From Crocodylus rhombifer (Eukaryota > Chordata > Crocodylia > Crocodylidae): DNA of 64,000 nucleotides. The stretch is from assembly GCA_038503035.1 (NCBI GenBank), contig JAVSML010001078.1, forward strand, positions 441,972 to 505,971, read 5' to 3'. The notes beneath the pieces are model-generated. The model was not told the origin of the DNA and did no database searches. It saw nothing but the letters and a program-made list of their open reading frames with translations. Of the stretch, positions 11,445-21,985 are shown piece by piece. The translations under genes and the position numbers were made by a program. The first letter of the stretch is position 1; every line of letters starts with the position of its first letter.

Positions 11445-11850
11445 TCACAGACAATGAGGGTTGGACGGGACCTCAGGAGGTCACATCGAGTCCAACCCCC
11501 TGCTCCAAGCAGGACCAGCCCCAACTACATCACCCCAGCCAGGGCTTTGTCTACCCTGGTCTTAAACACCTCCAAGGATGGAGAGTCTACCACCTCTCTG
11601 GATGACCTCTTCCAGCGCTTTACTACCCTCCTAGTAAGGAAGTTTTTCCCCAATATCCAACCTCCACTTCCCTTGCTGTAACTTGAGCCCATTGCTCCTT
11701 GTCCTGGCATCTGCCCCCACTGAGAACAGCCCAGCTGCATCCTCTTTGCAGCCCCCCGGCAGGGAGCTGAAGGCTGCCATTCAATCCCCCTTGGTCTTCT
11801 CTTCTGCAGATTAAATCAGCCCAATTCACTCAGCCTTGCTATAAATGATT
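11445..11850 (-). mobile_element. CR1 LINE 3' end, about 400 bp
   Basis: Minus-strand copy from CACAGACAATGAGGGTTGGA through CATCACCCCAGCCAGGGCTT, CTAGTAAGGAAGTTTTTCCC and GCCCATTGCTCCTTGTCCTG, extending past the usual stop into GGAGCTGAAGGCTGCCATTC and CTCAGCCTTGC. Slightly longer than most copies. Frames on both strands (102 codons +, 71 and 68 codons -) come from the repeat. Confidence 0.92.
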
Positions 11851-12924
11851 TGCCCCAGCCCCCTCTGTAATTCTGCATTCAGTTTAATGCTTCGTTCATC
11901 AGAAGTCACTGATGACTTAAATGCAGTGCCTTACCTTCTTAGGCACTTTTAGAAATCTCATTCGACATCTCTCTGCATCTTAAGGAGCCTGAATACCTTT
12001 ATATAGCATGCTCTTGATGTTCTGCTCTCACAAAAAGTTTGATGCAATGGTATCATCTTCTACATCTCAGCCTTGTATGTGACACACTATTTCTGTGCAG
12101 ACAATAGCAGCCAAGCGTCATGCATTTGGCATTAAATCAAAGCCAAAATAAATGAATGATAAAATAAATAAAATGAAAGATTCCCAATGCAATCTGTAGA
12201 TAATGAGAGGTTGGGCCCTGCTCTTTGGTGTGGCTTGGGTTGGTTTGGCCAAGTCAGGTCATCAGTTTGAAATCCCTGAACCCAAAGGGGTGGCTGCAGC
12301 TCGTGTACACTATCAGGCTAGCTGAGGTCCTGGTAGCCATGTAACTTCTGAAGAAGGTAGCTCCATGCAAACTAACCCATAGGTACTTACCCCAGGTTTT
12401 GGCTGTGTCCTGCAGCCCAGGCCGACCTCTACAGGGCTGCCCTGTGCAAGTATCCGAGGAAGCCAGGGTACCCAGTTTGGGTATGTCTATACAAACTGCT
12501 CTCATGCCGCTGACAGCCGTGTACACCAACCCTGTGAGGGAACAGCCTGCAAAACTGTCTCTGAGATCTATGGGATAGCCACACGCGGAGACTTTCAAGG
12601 CTCTTCAAGCAAATCTGCCAACTGATAGTCTATGCCTTTTGGACCACGAAGCATTTAGTGCCACAGTCGGCATCTCATACGATGGGCAGCAGCTCCAGGA
12701 GCCCAGCACCTCCCATCCCTGCCTTGCAAACAACTGAGACAAGAGGGCTGCCTACCCCATAGCCAGCACCTGCTGCATCTGGGCTTTCTTTAGCAGGCTT
12801 GCATCCAAGCACCAGGCAGGCCCAATCCTGCGCAGCCTGTGAGATCTGACAAGCCTGTGGTCGAGGGTGACATACCAGAGCCACTTTGGTATTTCGCTGT
12901 GCGTTCCTTAGCAGGTTGCCCACC
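11851..12924. other. Unique DNA with a MITE-like end
   Basis: Mostly featureless. At 12478 GGGTATGTCTATACAAACTG looks like the end of a TCTACAC-type MITE, but no matching second end was found. The 216-codon frame on the minus strand (12675-13325) overlaps this stretch and repeat copy 2 and is treated as chance. Confidence 0.3.
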
Positions 12925-13202
12925 ACCTGCACGGCTTGAACTGTGAATGCCTGGCCCTCACCCTTCTTTATACAAGCGAGGTTTCCTTTGAGGTTTTGTT
13001 TTGAAGAGCGTGTGCAGACCCACGGCTCACAAAGCTCCCATTCTTTCCTTCTGCCATGAGGGCTGCGCTGGGATGAAAATGCTGTTATATCTTGCACAAA
13101 GCCAAGAGCCCATATATTTCTCTCTTTGTTTCCAGAGGAAAACTTGGAGCATAGCGAGCAGAAGTAAATCAAAGCCCCACTTTTTCTGCCAGTCCCCTGA
13201 GT
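12925..13202 (+). repeat. Unidentified repeat, copy 2
   Basis: Second copy of the sequence at 6995-7262, 5.9 kb away and in the same orientation. It keeps CACCTGCACGG, GCTCACAAAGCTCCCATTCT, CCATGAGGGCTG, TATTTCTCTCTTTGTTTCCA and AATCAAAGCCCC. Left and right limits fade gradually, without inverted ends or A-tail. Either an old dispersed repeat or the remains of a tandem segmental duplication. Confidence 0.65.
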
Positions 13203-13317
13203 AACTATTTCCTTGCTGTCCCTGCAACTCCCCACCAACACTGAGTTTCTATGTGCAGTGCTAATCTGGATCTTCGGGTCTTGGAGGTGTAAAGGAGGGT
13301 AGTGGAAAAGACAAGTA

Positions 13318-13630
13318 GGGTGCATCTACACGTGACACTTTTACGTGCATTAGCCTAAGTTAATGCACATGCAGGACATGAGTCTACACATGCGCACCCT
13401 TAATGCACATTAAATATGGCGAATTAGGGCTATTCATGCCTAAATTTGATACCTACAAATAAAAGAGTTAAAGAGCATTAAAGATCATGTAGATGCATTA
13501 AAGCGCATTAATGCTGTGTGTGTGGACTGACTTTAGTCCTAAGTTAGTCCCCACACAGCATTAATGCGCTGTATTGCCTGCACATGTAGTCGCCTGCCTA
13601 ACCCTGCTTAATGCTCATTAAATTAATGAA
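13318..13630. mobile_element. Palindromic MITE, worn copy
   Basis: Begins GGGTGCATCTACACGTGAC and carries the family's TTAATGCACAT / ATGTGCATTAA words, a central foldback around TGTGTGTGGACTGACTTTAG and its partner TTAGTCCCCACACAGC (about 13520-13560), and a decayed right end near TGCACATGTAGTCGCCTGCC. No clear target duplication. This belongs to the TTAATGCACAT-rich subfamily together with 41943-42185. Non-autonomous, no coding capacity. Confidence 0.75.
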
Positions 13631-15061
13631 CTTCTGCAAGCCTCTTCCTCTCCCTGTGCCAAAGTATTTCAATCCCAGCCTGCTTTATTCCCAACTAATC
13701 CAGCCCTAGGCCCTGCCCCAGCCTTGCCCATGCTCCTCAAGCTAATTTCCCTTTACCTCCAGCCTACCACTGAACCTCAGTCCTGATCTGTGGCATGTCT
13801 GCTTGTCCACTTCTGGGCTTTTCTTGTTCTGCCAATGCCTCTCAAGCCAGATCCTCAATTTGCTGAAGCCCTGAGCATATATGCCAAACTCTGGTGAGCC
13901 AATGAAGAGGTGTCTGAAGTCTTCTGCATGGGTGGCCTCAATGAAATAGTATCCACAAAACAGAGTCCATGCCCAGTAACAGAAGAGAATTGAATTCAGC
14001 AAATTACTAATATCTTGGCATGATCGGTTGAAGCATGAGCCCCTCGCTAGCAGTGTCTGGAGTTCTCGTTTACAATCCAGTTGTCTCGCGTAGCATTTGC
14101 TCTGGCCCCGCCGCCTTGCCCAGTCCATGACTCATTTTTAAAACAACCGATTCCTAAGATTCTTTGTTTACGAACATCCAAGCAAATAAACGTCAAGTCT
14201 TCCTTTCTGATTAATTAAGGATGCCGGCTCACGGCTCGGCCAGCACAAATCCCCCGTCCTTATCTAGTGCCTCATCTCAGGCATGAACTGAATGACCGAG
14301 ATACGCTCTGTGAACCTCCTGTAGTACAGCACCATCAGCAATAGCTAATCACCTCCGGGATCTCCGCCTGCAAGAGACTGATGGGGGCGGATATTGTAAT
14401 AGGAGCTATAACCTCTTCTTGTCTGAAAACTGTCCCTTGGTACCTGTGAGGAATCCAAAACATAGGCTAAGAAAAAAATTTTTAAGGTGACCCATCCAAG
14501 GACAACTTAGCCCATGGATCAGGTTGTCAACCAGGAAATATGGTAACAAAAGACCTAAGACTTCCTGATTGTCTGCAACACATAACAACTTTTGAAGAAT
14601 TGAATTCTGGGAAATTTTGCTCAGAGAGAGTGCTGTATTAGTAGAGTTAATTGGGAATTTTTTAAATTCAACTTTTATCTCTTTTTTTTTTTTAGAAAAA
14701 TGTCCGTTCCACCTCCCCCATCCCCCCCAAAAAAGCTATGCACAGAAAGTGTTGGAAAATAAATTTGAAATGAGTAAAAAATTGAAGCTTCAACATTTGC
14801 AAACCAAAATGCCTTTTTTCCCTTCAGTTTGAAGTGACATTCTAATTCCATTGTCCCCAACCTATCTAGAATAAAATAATTGAAAAAACTAAAATAAATG
14901 TTTAAAACATGTGAAAATGAAACAGGGCTTTTTTGCTCCATTGTTTTTTTTTTTTCCTAGTTCTTAGTTCACGAATATTGCAGTTTTGTTCCCAATCTAG
15001 GACAAGAAGCTCAAAAAATGTCGTTGGACAAAAAATCCATTTCCCACCCCATTCCATGTAT
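13631..15061. other. Unique DNA; 14.14-14.42 kb looks conserved-element-like
   Basis: No exon recognised. The block 14140-14420 contains clustered homeobox/forkhead-style words (GATTAATTAAGG, CAAATAAACGTCAAG, TAGCTAATCACC) in otherwise repeat-free DNA. From 14640 to 14860 there is a T-run and GAAA/TTTC-rich sequence resembling 10490-10945. Confidence 0.35.
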
Positions 15062-15063
15062 TA

Positions 15064-15416
15064 CCGTATTTCCGTGTATATCACACACCAAATAAGACAT
15101 GCGCTTTGTTTTGGGAAGGCAGAAGGGGAAAAAATAGAGGTTTCTAGTCATGGTGGATCCTGACTGCAATGGCTGTGTCTGTGAGATGGTTAACACTGAA
15201 GCTCTGACCCTGGAAGGTGAACTCTGACCCCTCTACCCCTGAGGCCAGTGGAGGAAGAAACACAGCAGCCAACTTGCAGCAGTGCCTCCCTATTTCTATT
15301 CCTCCATGCTTATATTGCAGTGAAGAAAAATCAGCTTCCCCACTTAAGATATGCACGCCCATTTTGGAGGGCTGATTTTTGGGGAAAGCGTGTCTGTGCT
15401 ACTCAGGTAAAGGTGG
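15064..15416. mobile_element. TIR element with TA duplication, weak copy
   Basis: Left end CCGTATTTCCGTGTATATCA and reverse-complemented right end CCACCTTTACCTGAGTAGCA align loosely, and both are flanked by TA (15062-15063, 15417-15418). Near the right end, AAGATATGCACGCCCATTTT echoes the left AAGACATGCGC. It resembles the better-kept elements at 28572 and 34949. TA duplication fits the Tc1/mariner class. About 350 bp, no coding frame. Confidence 0.4.
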
Positions 15417-15790
15417 TAGCTATCTCCTTTCTGTGACACACCACAGAGCAACTTTGCTTCCAGCTGGCGAGGGACAAGAATAATATGCATGCTAACTTTG
15501 GTGCTACCTCTGATTTTTGTTCAGGTAATCTGGGCTTGTACAGTTCACACCAGTTGTGGGCCTGATCTTTAGTATGGTTCATGCACATGTGCACAAACAA
15601 AAAGCATGTGACGTTTCTATGGGTTAGTCCCCAAACAGGTCCAACACAGTTTGCTTAGTCTGTGCATGTTGGGGACAAGGGGAATGGTTTGTTGTTGTTT
15701 TTTTTACTTCCCCTCCACTATTTTCTGTAGCCAGGCTCTGTTTAACTTTTGCAAATGTTTATCCCCATTTTAAAGGGATACTGTCACCTT

Positions 15791-16100
15791 TGAATCATAG
15801 GATCAAAGGAAAGTAAGGCTGGAAGAGACCTCATGAAAGTCATTTAGTCCAGCCCCTGCTCAAAGCAGGAACATCACAGACAAGTGTCTGTCCAACCTGC
15901 CCTTGAAAACGCCCCTATTTCACAACTTCAGTAGACAGCCTATTCCAGTGTTCGACCACCCTCAGGGTCAGAAAATTCCTCCTAATTTCCACCGTTGATT
16001 TCCCCTGCTGCAGCTTGAAGCCATTGTTGTTAGTCTGTGGCCTATGAGCAATAGCCTCAACCTGCAGCAGGGGAAATGAGGTTGGAGATCAGGATGCCAA
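15791..16100 (-). mobile_element. CR1 LINE 3' end, older subfamily, with inverted tail
   Basis: Minus-strand copy: AATCATAGGATCAAAGG, GGCTGGAAGAGACCTCATGA, TCATTTAGTCCAGCCCCTGC, CCACCCTCAGGGTCAGAAAA, TTTCCCCTGCTGCAGCTTGA, ending near 16040. Then at 16055-16100 the sequence turns to the plus strand (CTGCAGCAGGGGAAATGAGG, GGAGATCAGGA), repeating a part already present in the minus piece. This gives a short inverted duplication. Confidence 0.8.
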
Positions 16101-16274
16101 TCTTCACTTGGCATTTATAATAGCTGGAAGCATGGATTCCCCTTCAAAGGACTAGTTCTCCCATACCAAGGGGCCACAGAAGCCCTTTGCTCATCACATT
16201 TTCAACTCTCCCCTTCTCTTGGAAGTGCCACCTTCTGTTTCAGGTAGTTTTCAGGCCTTATTCCCAAACAGAGC

Positions 16275-16350
16275 GCCTCTGTATGTTAATCCTCCCATTG
16301 CCCTTGTGTAGAGCTATTATCCCTATCCTATAATGGGGGAACATAGGGAC
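16275..16350 (-). mobile_element. MIR / CORE-SINE fragment
   Basis: Reverse complement reads CCCCATTATAGGATAGGGAT, AATAGC, then GGGAGGATTAACATAC, matching the central-to-3' part of MIR (TGTAAAATGGGGATAATAAT then GTGAGGATTAAATGAG). Strongly diverged, as expected of an amniote-wide fossil repeat. Confidence 0.5.
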
Positions 16351-16631
16351 TGGACAGACTTCACAGTCTTTTTGTGGGTAGCCAGCAGATCCTGCGAAGA
16401 CGGGGAAGAGATCTGATGAGTCCTGCTGACTCTAGTGGGACGTGGGCGCCTAAGCACCTTGGAGAATCTGGACCTGAGCTGCCCAGGCTCATATTGCAGC
16501 AAATCAGGAACTTGAATCAGGGTCTCCCACAGCGCTGGACCATCCTTTCTTTTGGTATGGCTTCCACACCTGCCCCGGACGGTCCTCACAGCAACCGGCA
16601 GAATGTCACTGCTGGCTCACAGCTCACTCGA

Positions 16632-16930
16632 CTTGGGGTTAGGACATCAACGGAGCAGGTGATGCCCTTGGGGTTAGGACATCAACGGAGCAGGTAATGC
16701 TGCTGGGGTTAAGACATCAATGGAGCAGGTGATGCCCTTGGGGTTAGGACATCAACAGAGCAGGTGATGCCCTTGGGGGCTAGGACATCAATGGAGCAGG
16801 TGATGCCCTTGGGGGCTAGGACATCAATGGAGCAGGTGATTGGGGGCTAGGACATCAATGGACCAAGTGATGCCCTTGGGGGCTAGGACATCAATGGAGC
16901 AGGTGATGCCCTTGGGAGTTAGGACATCAG
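16632..16930 (+). repeat. Minisatellite, 35-36 bp unit, about 8.5 copies
   Basis: Unit: GGGGTTAGGACATCAACGGA then GCAGGTGATGCCCTT. Unit starts fall at 16635, 16670, 16705, 16740, 16775, 16811, 16842, 16878 and 16914. Early units are 35 bp (GGGGTTAGG); later ones carry an extra base (GGGGGCTAGG) and are 36 bp; one unit is shortened to 31 bp by a deletion. The change of unit type along the array suggests growth by unequal exchange from one side. Frames across it are not genes. Confidence 0.95.
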
Positions 16931-17923
16931 CATTCACCATCAGTGAACCTAGCTTTCATTTTAAATCTCAATCCCAATGAAAAGCCTGAATCTCTGGCAC
17001 ACAAGGTCATGGCACCATTGGGCAGTCAAGCAGTTAACGTACATGTAAACACAGCGTTTTTTTGTCGTTGACAAGTGCTTGGAGAGGATGGTGACTGGCA
17101 GTCTGTAATTATGACAGTCAGCCAGACAGATAAGTCCGAAGTCCTTTCCACAAGGAATCTATTTATTTCAGCGTATTTAGATGGGGTAATTTTCTTGGAA
17201 GGAAACATCCCTTGGTAAAAGGTCCCTGCGGCGTCTGTTTCCACAGACAACTGGAGGGCAGCAACAAACGCTGCACGGGGACACGAAGAAGGCTCTCGCC
17301 ACGGGACTGCTTCTAGCGAGTATTTCTGGAGCCAGACTGGAAGGGGGCACGCTCTCCTTGCACGTGCAGGCATGAAGGATGGCACTCCATCTTTCTGAAG
17401 GCAAAAAGAAATAATGCATTGCTGACATCTATATAAAGTTTCCGCATGAGACATCCAGAGGCTGCAGCAGGTTCTTGATCTGATCGTTCTTGCATAGTTT
17501 GCTTTAACCATTTGCAAAGCCCAGATAAGCCTTTTATATGCCTGGGGTATGACTTCTGGTGTGCTTGCTTGTTTTTGACTGATCCAGAGACCCTGTTTTA
17601 AAAGAAAAATTGATGCGAGCAATTGCTCTTCGCTGAAGTACTTGTGTTACTGGGGATAAAAGATCTCGTTTCTGGAAGCAAAGAGCTGGGTGACAGAAGT
17701 GCATCCTTATGGCAATGCGGGGGGAGTCTCTTCGTCCTTCTCTCTGCTTCGCAGGGCACTCATAGATCTTAAATGCTTCCCAAATGTTCCTTAGTCTAGA
17801 AGCGCGCCAGCATCTTGCCCTAGATGAAATCAAAACAGCTTGTTCAGCTGGGTTTTCATAGGACCCAGACATTCTCCATTAACTTGCTGGAAAGTCTCTG
17901 TGTCCGGAAGACCAGAGTTTCGT
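16931..17923. other. Unique DNA, no gene supported
   Basis: Repeat-free. A 198-codon frame (17026-17622, -) and several others overlap, with no domain or family resemblance. TGTAATTATGACAGTCAGCC near 17104 contains TGACAGTCA, a MEIS/PBX-like word, which is weak evidence of regulatory DNA. Confidence 0.3.
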
Positions 17924-17968
17924 AGTTTCGTAGTTGTTTGGGGCTGGCAGGGACCTTACCGATCATCT
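17924..17968 (-). mobile_element. CR1 LINE extreme 3' end
   Basis: CGTAGTTTCGTAGTTGTTTG then GGGCTGGCAGGGACCTTACC and GATCATCTGC match the minus-strand terminus of the CAACTATGAAACTATGA subfamily seen whole at 59.5 kb and 19.97 kb. Only about 45 bp remain. Confidence 0.65.
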
Positions 17969-19965
17969 GCTGCTGCAGCGAGCGGTGTATGGACAGTCAT
18001 AAAGCCATCCGTGACTGCAGGTTTGTTACAGTATGATCATACGGAGCTGGCCTACAACGAGTTTCCCAGCCCCCTCACCTTCGTGGAGCAGGTTGACCAG
18101 AAGCCAAGCCATCTCTGGGACACCGTGACCTGCTTTGTGCCGTCGCTCCTGAAAAGACAGGTCCAGGGAAGGGGATAGCAGTTCTGCCCCGGCGTCCCGT
18201 TTATTCCTTGGCTCCAAGACAGCCATCCAACACAAAGCACGATGCTACTTTTGTAACCTGGGTGCACCCCTCCTGCACCCACAGAGCAGTGTGGCATCCT
18301 CATAGGGTCAATGGAGGACCCCTACCCGCTCAGAAACCAGCCCAAAACCAGCAGCTAGCCCTGAGATGACCCCAGCTTTCACCAACCATATGAGCTAAAT
18401 CCAGTCCAGACCTTGAGGTCTCCATGGAGTCCAAACCTTCTGACTCAGTCGCTCAGAGCGAATTGCCAGGCCCACCCGGTGTCGTGGGAGCCTCCTTTCT
18501 TCTCCTGTCTCACCCTCAGATTGGCTTTCAGCCGACTTTCCCATCATCTTGTTCGTACGGGGCCACTCAGGCCTCGAATCCCTTTCGCATGTCATCCATT
18601 CCACTCATTTCCCCATTAAAATTCCTGCCCCGTGCAACCACCAGCAGCCAGTGCTATTGTCAGAAGGGTCATTTCATTCCCAATAAATCATTATTAACGC
18701 TAATGTTGTTTGGAAGCTGGGCTATTAATAGCACCTTTCAATGGAAAGGCAGCAGCCGGGCCAAGTCGAGGGTGTTGCATGAGCAGCCTTCACCCGAGTG
18801 TCAGTGATGGAGGAATCCTCCCGACCCAATTTTAGAGCTGGCTGGAAAGCCGCCGAGCTGTTTAGTGGCGAGGTTTCCAGCATCGGTCTTCCCGCTACGT
18901 GCCCGATGGAGGCAAGTCCCAGAGACCGCATGCTATGGAGAGTCCCAAAAAGTAGGGGAAGAAATCAAGAACAGAGACCAGACCTTTTAAAAAGGGCAAG
19001 GGAGCGGGGGAAGCCAGAAAATGAAGTGCCAGCTATGAAAATCCAAGCAAGACTACAGCAGCTGCGTCCAGCTGGAGAGGGCTCCCAAATAACCCTTGGC
19101 ACAAGGGGACCTTTGCAAGCCCCTGCATGAGAATGGCTATTTGTATGCCCCGCGAGGTGCCTGGATACGGCGGCAATGAGACGAGGGCGGCCTGATAGAT
19201 GGCTGTTTGGATAGCGGTGCAGCTAGAGGGACCGGCTTTGCCCAGCTAGAGACGTCAGAAACAAAAGGGCTTTTTTTATCTCTTCTTTTCTCCCAGGAAG
19301 AGGTGTGTAAAACCAGAGCAACTTCACTGAGCTCAGGGAGGGCCCTCTGCACTGACACCCGCTCAGCGTCTGGCCCACCCCGCTCCCCCGCACAGCATTC
19401 ATTTCTCATGCAACTAGGGCCATCGGATGGGAAAGCGATGGGCTCGGCACAAAGGGTCGTTAATGTGTTTGAGGAGCAGGCAGCTGCCTCGGGAGCACGA
19501 AGGCGGCTGGCTGGCAGGAGGTGAGCACACACAGCTGCCCAATTCTTACCCTGCCATCGCGCTCCTCACCGAGGAGTGTAAATCCTCGGGAACAAAGCGG
19601 GCTGCAAATGCAGCCCCATCTGCTCGCCTGTTCGTTGGCAGGACCAGGAGCTAAGGAGTGGATGTCTCATATGAACCACGCACCTGTCAGGATACAGGAG
19701 GCTCACGTGGGTAAGGCACAGCGGGCAGGGGGACGTATTCGGTGCCCATTCTGTTGTCAGGGCCTACGGACCAATCCTCTCACCACTACAAAGCACAGGT
19801 GACGTATCTCAGCTTTAGACCGCCTTGAAAATATAGTGAGAAAGGATCGTTGGCCTCTGGCCGTCCCTGCACAAGAGCATCGTGCCCAGCCTTGGAGGCG
19901 AGATTGTCGCTCCTGCCTCTCTCTGCCCTCCCGCGACCCTGAGCCTGCCCAGACCTTGCACATAG
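17969..19965. other. Unique GC-richer DNA; 18.63-18.80 kb conserved-element-like
   Basis: No transposon seen. The block 18630-18800 has CAATAAATCATTATTAACGC, GGGCTATTAATAGCACC and a purine-rich flank in repeat-free context, a style common in vertebrate conserved non-coding elements. Frames of 127, 131 and 110 codons here are GC-driven and overlap each other on both strands. Confidence 0.3.
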
Positions 19966-20130
19966 TTTCATAGTTTCTAGGGTCGGAAGGGACCTGAGCA
20001 GATCATCAAGTCTGACCCCCTGCCATGGCAGGAAAGAGTACTGGGGTCAAACGACCCCAGCAAGGTGCTCGTCTAACCTCCTCTTGAACACCCCCAGGGT
20101 AGAGGCCTGCACCACTTCTCTTGGAATATA
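19966..20130 (-). mobile_element. CR1 LINE 3' end, CATAGTTTCATAGTTTC subfamily
   Basis: Minus-strand end CATAGTTTCATAGTTTCTAG, GGTCGGAAGGGACCTGAGCA, GACCCCCTGCCATGGCAGG, CGACCCCAGCAAGGTGCTCG, GCACCACTTCTCTTGGA. This is the same subfamily as the 86-bp piece nested in the MITE at 36.2 kb. Just beyond its 5' limit lie two 13-bp direct repeats AAGAGGTGAAGGC (20130-20142, 20148-20160). Confidence 0.88.
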
Positions 20131-20171
20131 AGAGGTGAAGGCACATAAAGAGGTGAAGGCTCTTGCTTGGG

Positions 20172-20400
20172 AAAATGAGGGTTGAAGGGAGCTCAGGAGG
20201 TCACATCTAGTCCAACCCCTGCTCCAAGCAGGACCAGCCCCAACTACATCATCCCAGCCAGGGCTTTGTCTAGTCTGATCATCAAAACCTCCAAGGATGG
20301 AGACTGCACCACCTCTCTGGGGAGCCTGTTCCAGTGTTTTATTCCCCTCCTGGTGAGAAAGTTGTTCCTAATATCCAACTTCAATTTTTCTTGTTGCAAC
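20172..20400 (-). mobile_element. CR1 LINE 3' end
   Basis: Minus-strand copy starting AAAATGAGGGTTGAAGGGAG, with CCCCTGCTCCAAGCAGGACC, CCTCCAAGGATGGAGACTGC and a 5' limit at TTTTTCTTGTTGCAACTT. It lies 40 bp from the preceding CR1 of another subfamily. Confidence 0.9.
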
Positions 20401-20402
20401 TT

Positions 20403-20480
20403 TCAGCCAAAGCTTCATCTAGCTGGGCCTTAAACACTTCCAAGGATGGAGATTGCACCACCTCTCTAGGTAAAGGACTC
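20403..20480 (-). mobile_element. CR1 internal fragment without 3' end
   Basis: CAGCCAAAGCTTCATCTAGC, TGGGCCTTAAACACTTCCAA and GATTGCACCACCTCTCTAGG repeat a part of the element just left of it. The piece lacks the 3' terminus, so it cannot be a plain LINE insertion; partial duplication or deletion is more likely. Confidence 0.75.
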
Positions 20481-21744
20481 TGGGGACGGGTTGCAAGCCA
20501 GGCCTCGTCCCTGGCTGGGCACGAACCACCAACCGCCTGGTTAAAAGTCGATCGCTACGTGGTCCAACAATGCCAGACAACAGCCCTACCCTCTCTCTTT
20601 TGCCTGTGCCCAGATATAGCTCTTTAAATGGTGTGGTTTGCAGTGCAGTCTTGCTTTCTAAGACATTGCAGCAGACACAAAAACACCCAGCCTTAATTGG
20701 TGCTGTCAGCTCCAGCTGACAGATCTCCCATAAAACACACCCAGCAATAAAAAACGAAGCTCCCCTCCCCCATAATAAAATAAAGTCCCATTAAACGCAG
20801 ATGAGAGAGACTCCAGCGGGTAGCTGGAGGCAGACCGCAATTTACTGAACCGATGAAAAATGTCAGGATCCTGCCAATGCTTTGATGGGCACCACTTTAG
20901 ACTAATGAGCAACTGGGCTGTTTATTCCCTGGAAAACGGTTGAACTATTAGAGGGGTTTTAAAGATGTTCTAGGTATTTCAGCATGAAACCAGTGGGGAT
21001 TTACTAGTTTATGGCCAGGGCCCTATAGGCTTGACCAAGTCTGAGACTTATCTCTAAGTCCATGAAGTTCGCAGATGTTCCCTGCCGGTCCTTTCCCAGC
21101 ACTGTTGGTTATCTAGTGTTTGCCTCTCTCCAGCCAAAGTCCTCCCAGTTCATATGTTTGCTAGTGCTCAGCAGCACGGGAGGCGGGGAAATGCAGGCGA
21201 TGGGGAGGCGTCTCATTAGGCAGACAGCTTTACTGTGGTAACGAGCCAAGACAGCATCCTACACTTCTGGGAACTCTCTGAATTAGTCAATCCCAAAACC
21301 TTCACATTGCAGATGGTCCTGTATGTCACTGTGCCATATAGCATCATTCAAGACCTATAGCGCTCCATGACGGTCCACAAAACTTTGCTGATGCCCCAAC
21401 TCCTGACCTGAAACACCTCCGGCTGTTCTTCTTGTAGCTCCCCAGGCATCTCTATACGGTTATTAACCCAATTAAAAGAGTGCCTCTTTAGGCTAATGAA
21501 CCACAGGTCTCTTGTGCAGGGAGGATGTCTCATATGGTGGGTTTGGACAGTGGACAAGGAGGATGGAGGTAGCAGAGTCCCTTCATATGTGACCCAAGAG
21601 AGAAGCAACCCAGGGCTCTCAAGATGAAATCAAGCTGCTGTTGCATTTAAAAAGTGGAAGTATTTTCCCTAATGATGCTGCTGTCCCTCGGCTAGAGCAG
21701 GGAAAATGGCTTTCCACAAGCACCAGCTGGCTGCCTGAACCCAA
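20481..21744. other. Unique DNA; palindrome at 20.70 kb
   Basis: Repeat-free. At 20703-20722 CTGTCAGCTCCAGCTGACAG is an inverted repeat with 9-bp arms and a 2-base centre, combining two CAGCTS half-sites and two TGACAG-type words. The stretch 20640-20960 around it (TTAATTGG, TCCCATTAAACGC, ACTAATGAGCAACTGGG) looks like a candidate conserved element. Confidence 0.35.
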
Positions 21745-21985
21745 GCAATTGCCTTCACCTCTCTGTAGCTCTGGGACCCAAGTAATAAATTAAAGATGAT
21801 AATATTCACCCAAAGAGATGCTATGAGGTTGGATCGGCCCGTGCTGGAAGCACAGTGGGATCGCTGAAGGTGGGGGAGAGGAGAAAAGTGCGGCACTGTC
21901 TTATCCTCCTGGCCCAATGCTATTTTCACCTCTCAATTACTGTAAGGATTAAACAAGGACCAGAGACTGTGCAATGCCTGGAGTT
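21745..21985 (+). mobile_element. MIR / CORE-SINE-like fragments
   Basis: 21745-21840 reads TTCACCTCTCTGTAGCTCTG, AAAGATGATAATATTCACC, TGCTATGAGGTTGGATC, following the MIR order (ACCTCTCTGTGCCTCAG, GGGGATAATAAT, CTCATAGGGTTGT). 21915-21985 reads CTGTAAGGATTAAACAAGG and GTGCAATGCCTGGAG, like the MIR 3' part. They may be two copies or one split element. Divergence is high. Confidence 0.4.

Noticed and set aside
12675..13325. 216-codon frame on the minus strand, the longest in the window
   Set aside because: No domain or family resemblance, overlaps repeat copy 2, and the equivalent region of copy 1 is not kept open. Length alone is not enough in GC-moderate DNA of this size.
17026..17622. 198-codon minus-strand frame
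   Set aside because: No recognised motif and overlapped by other frames of similar style; treated as chance.
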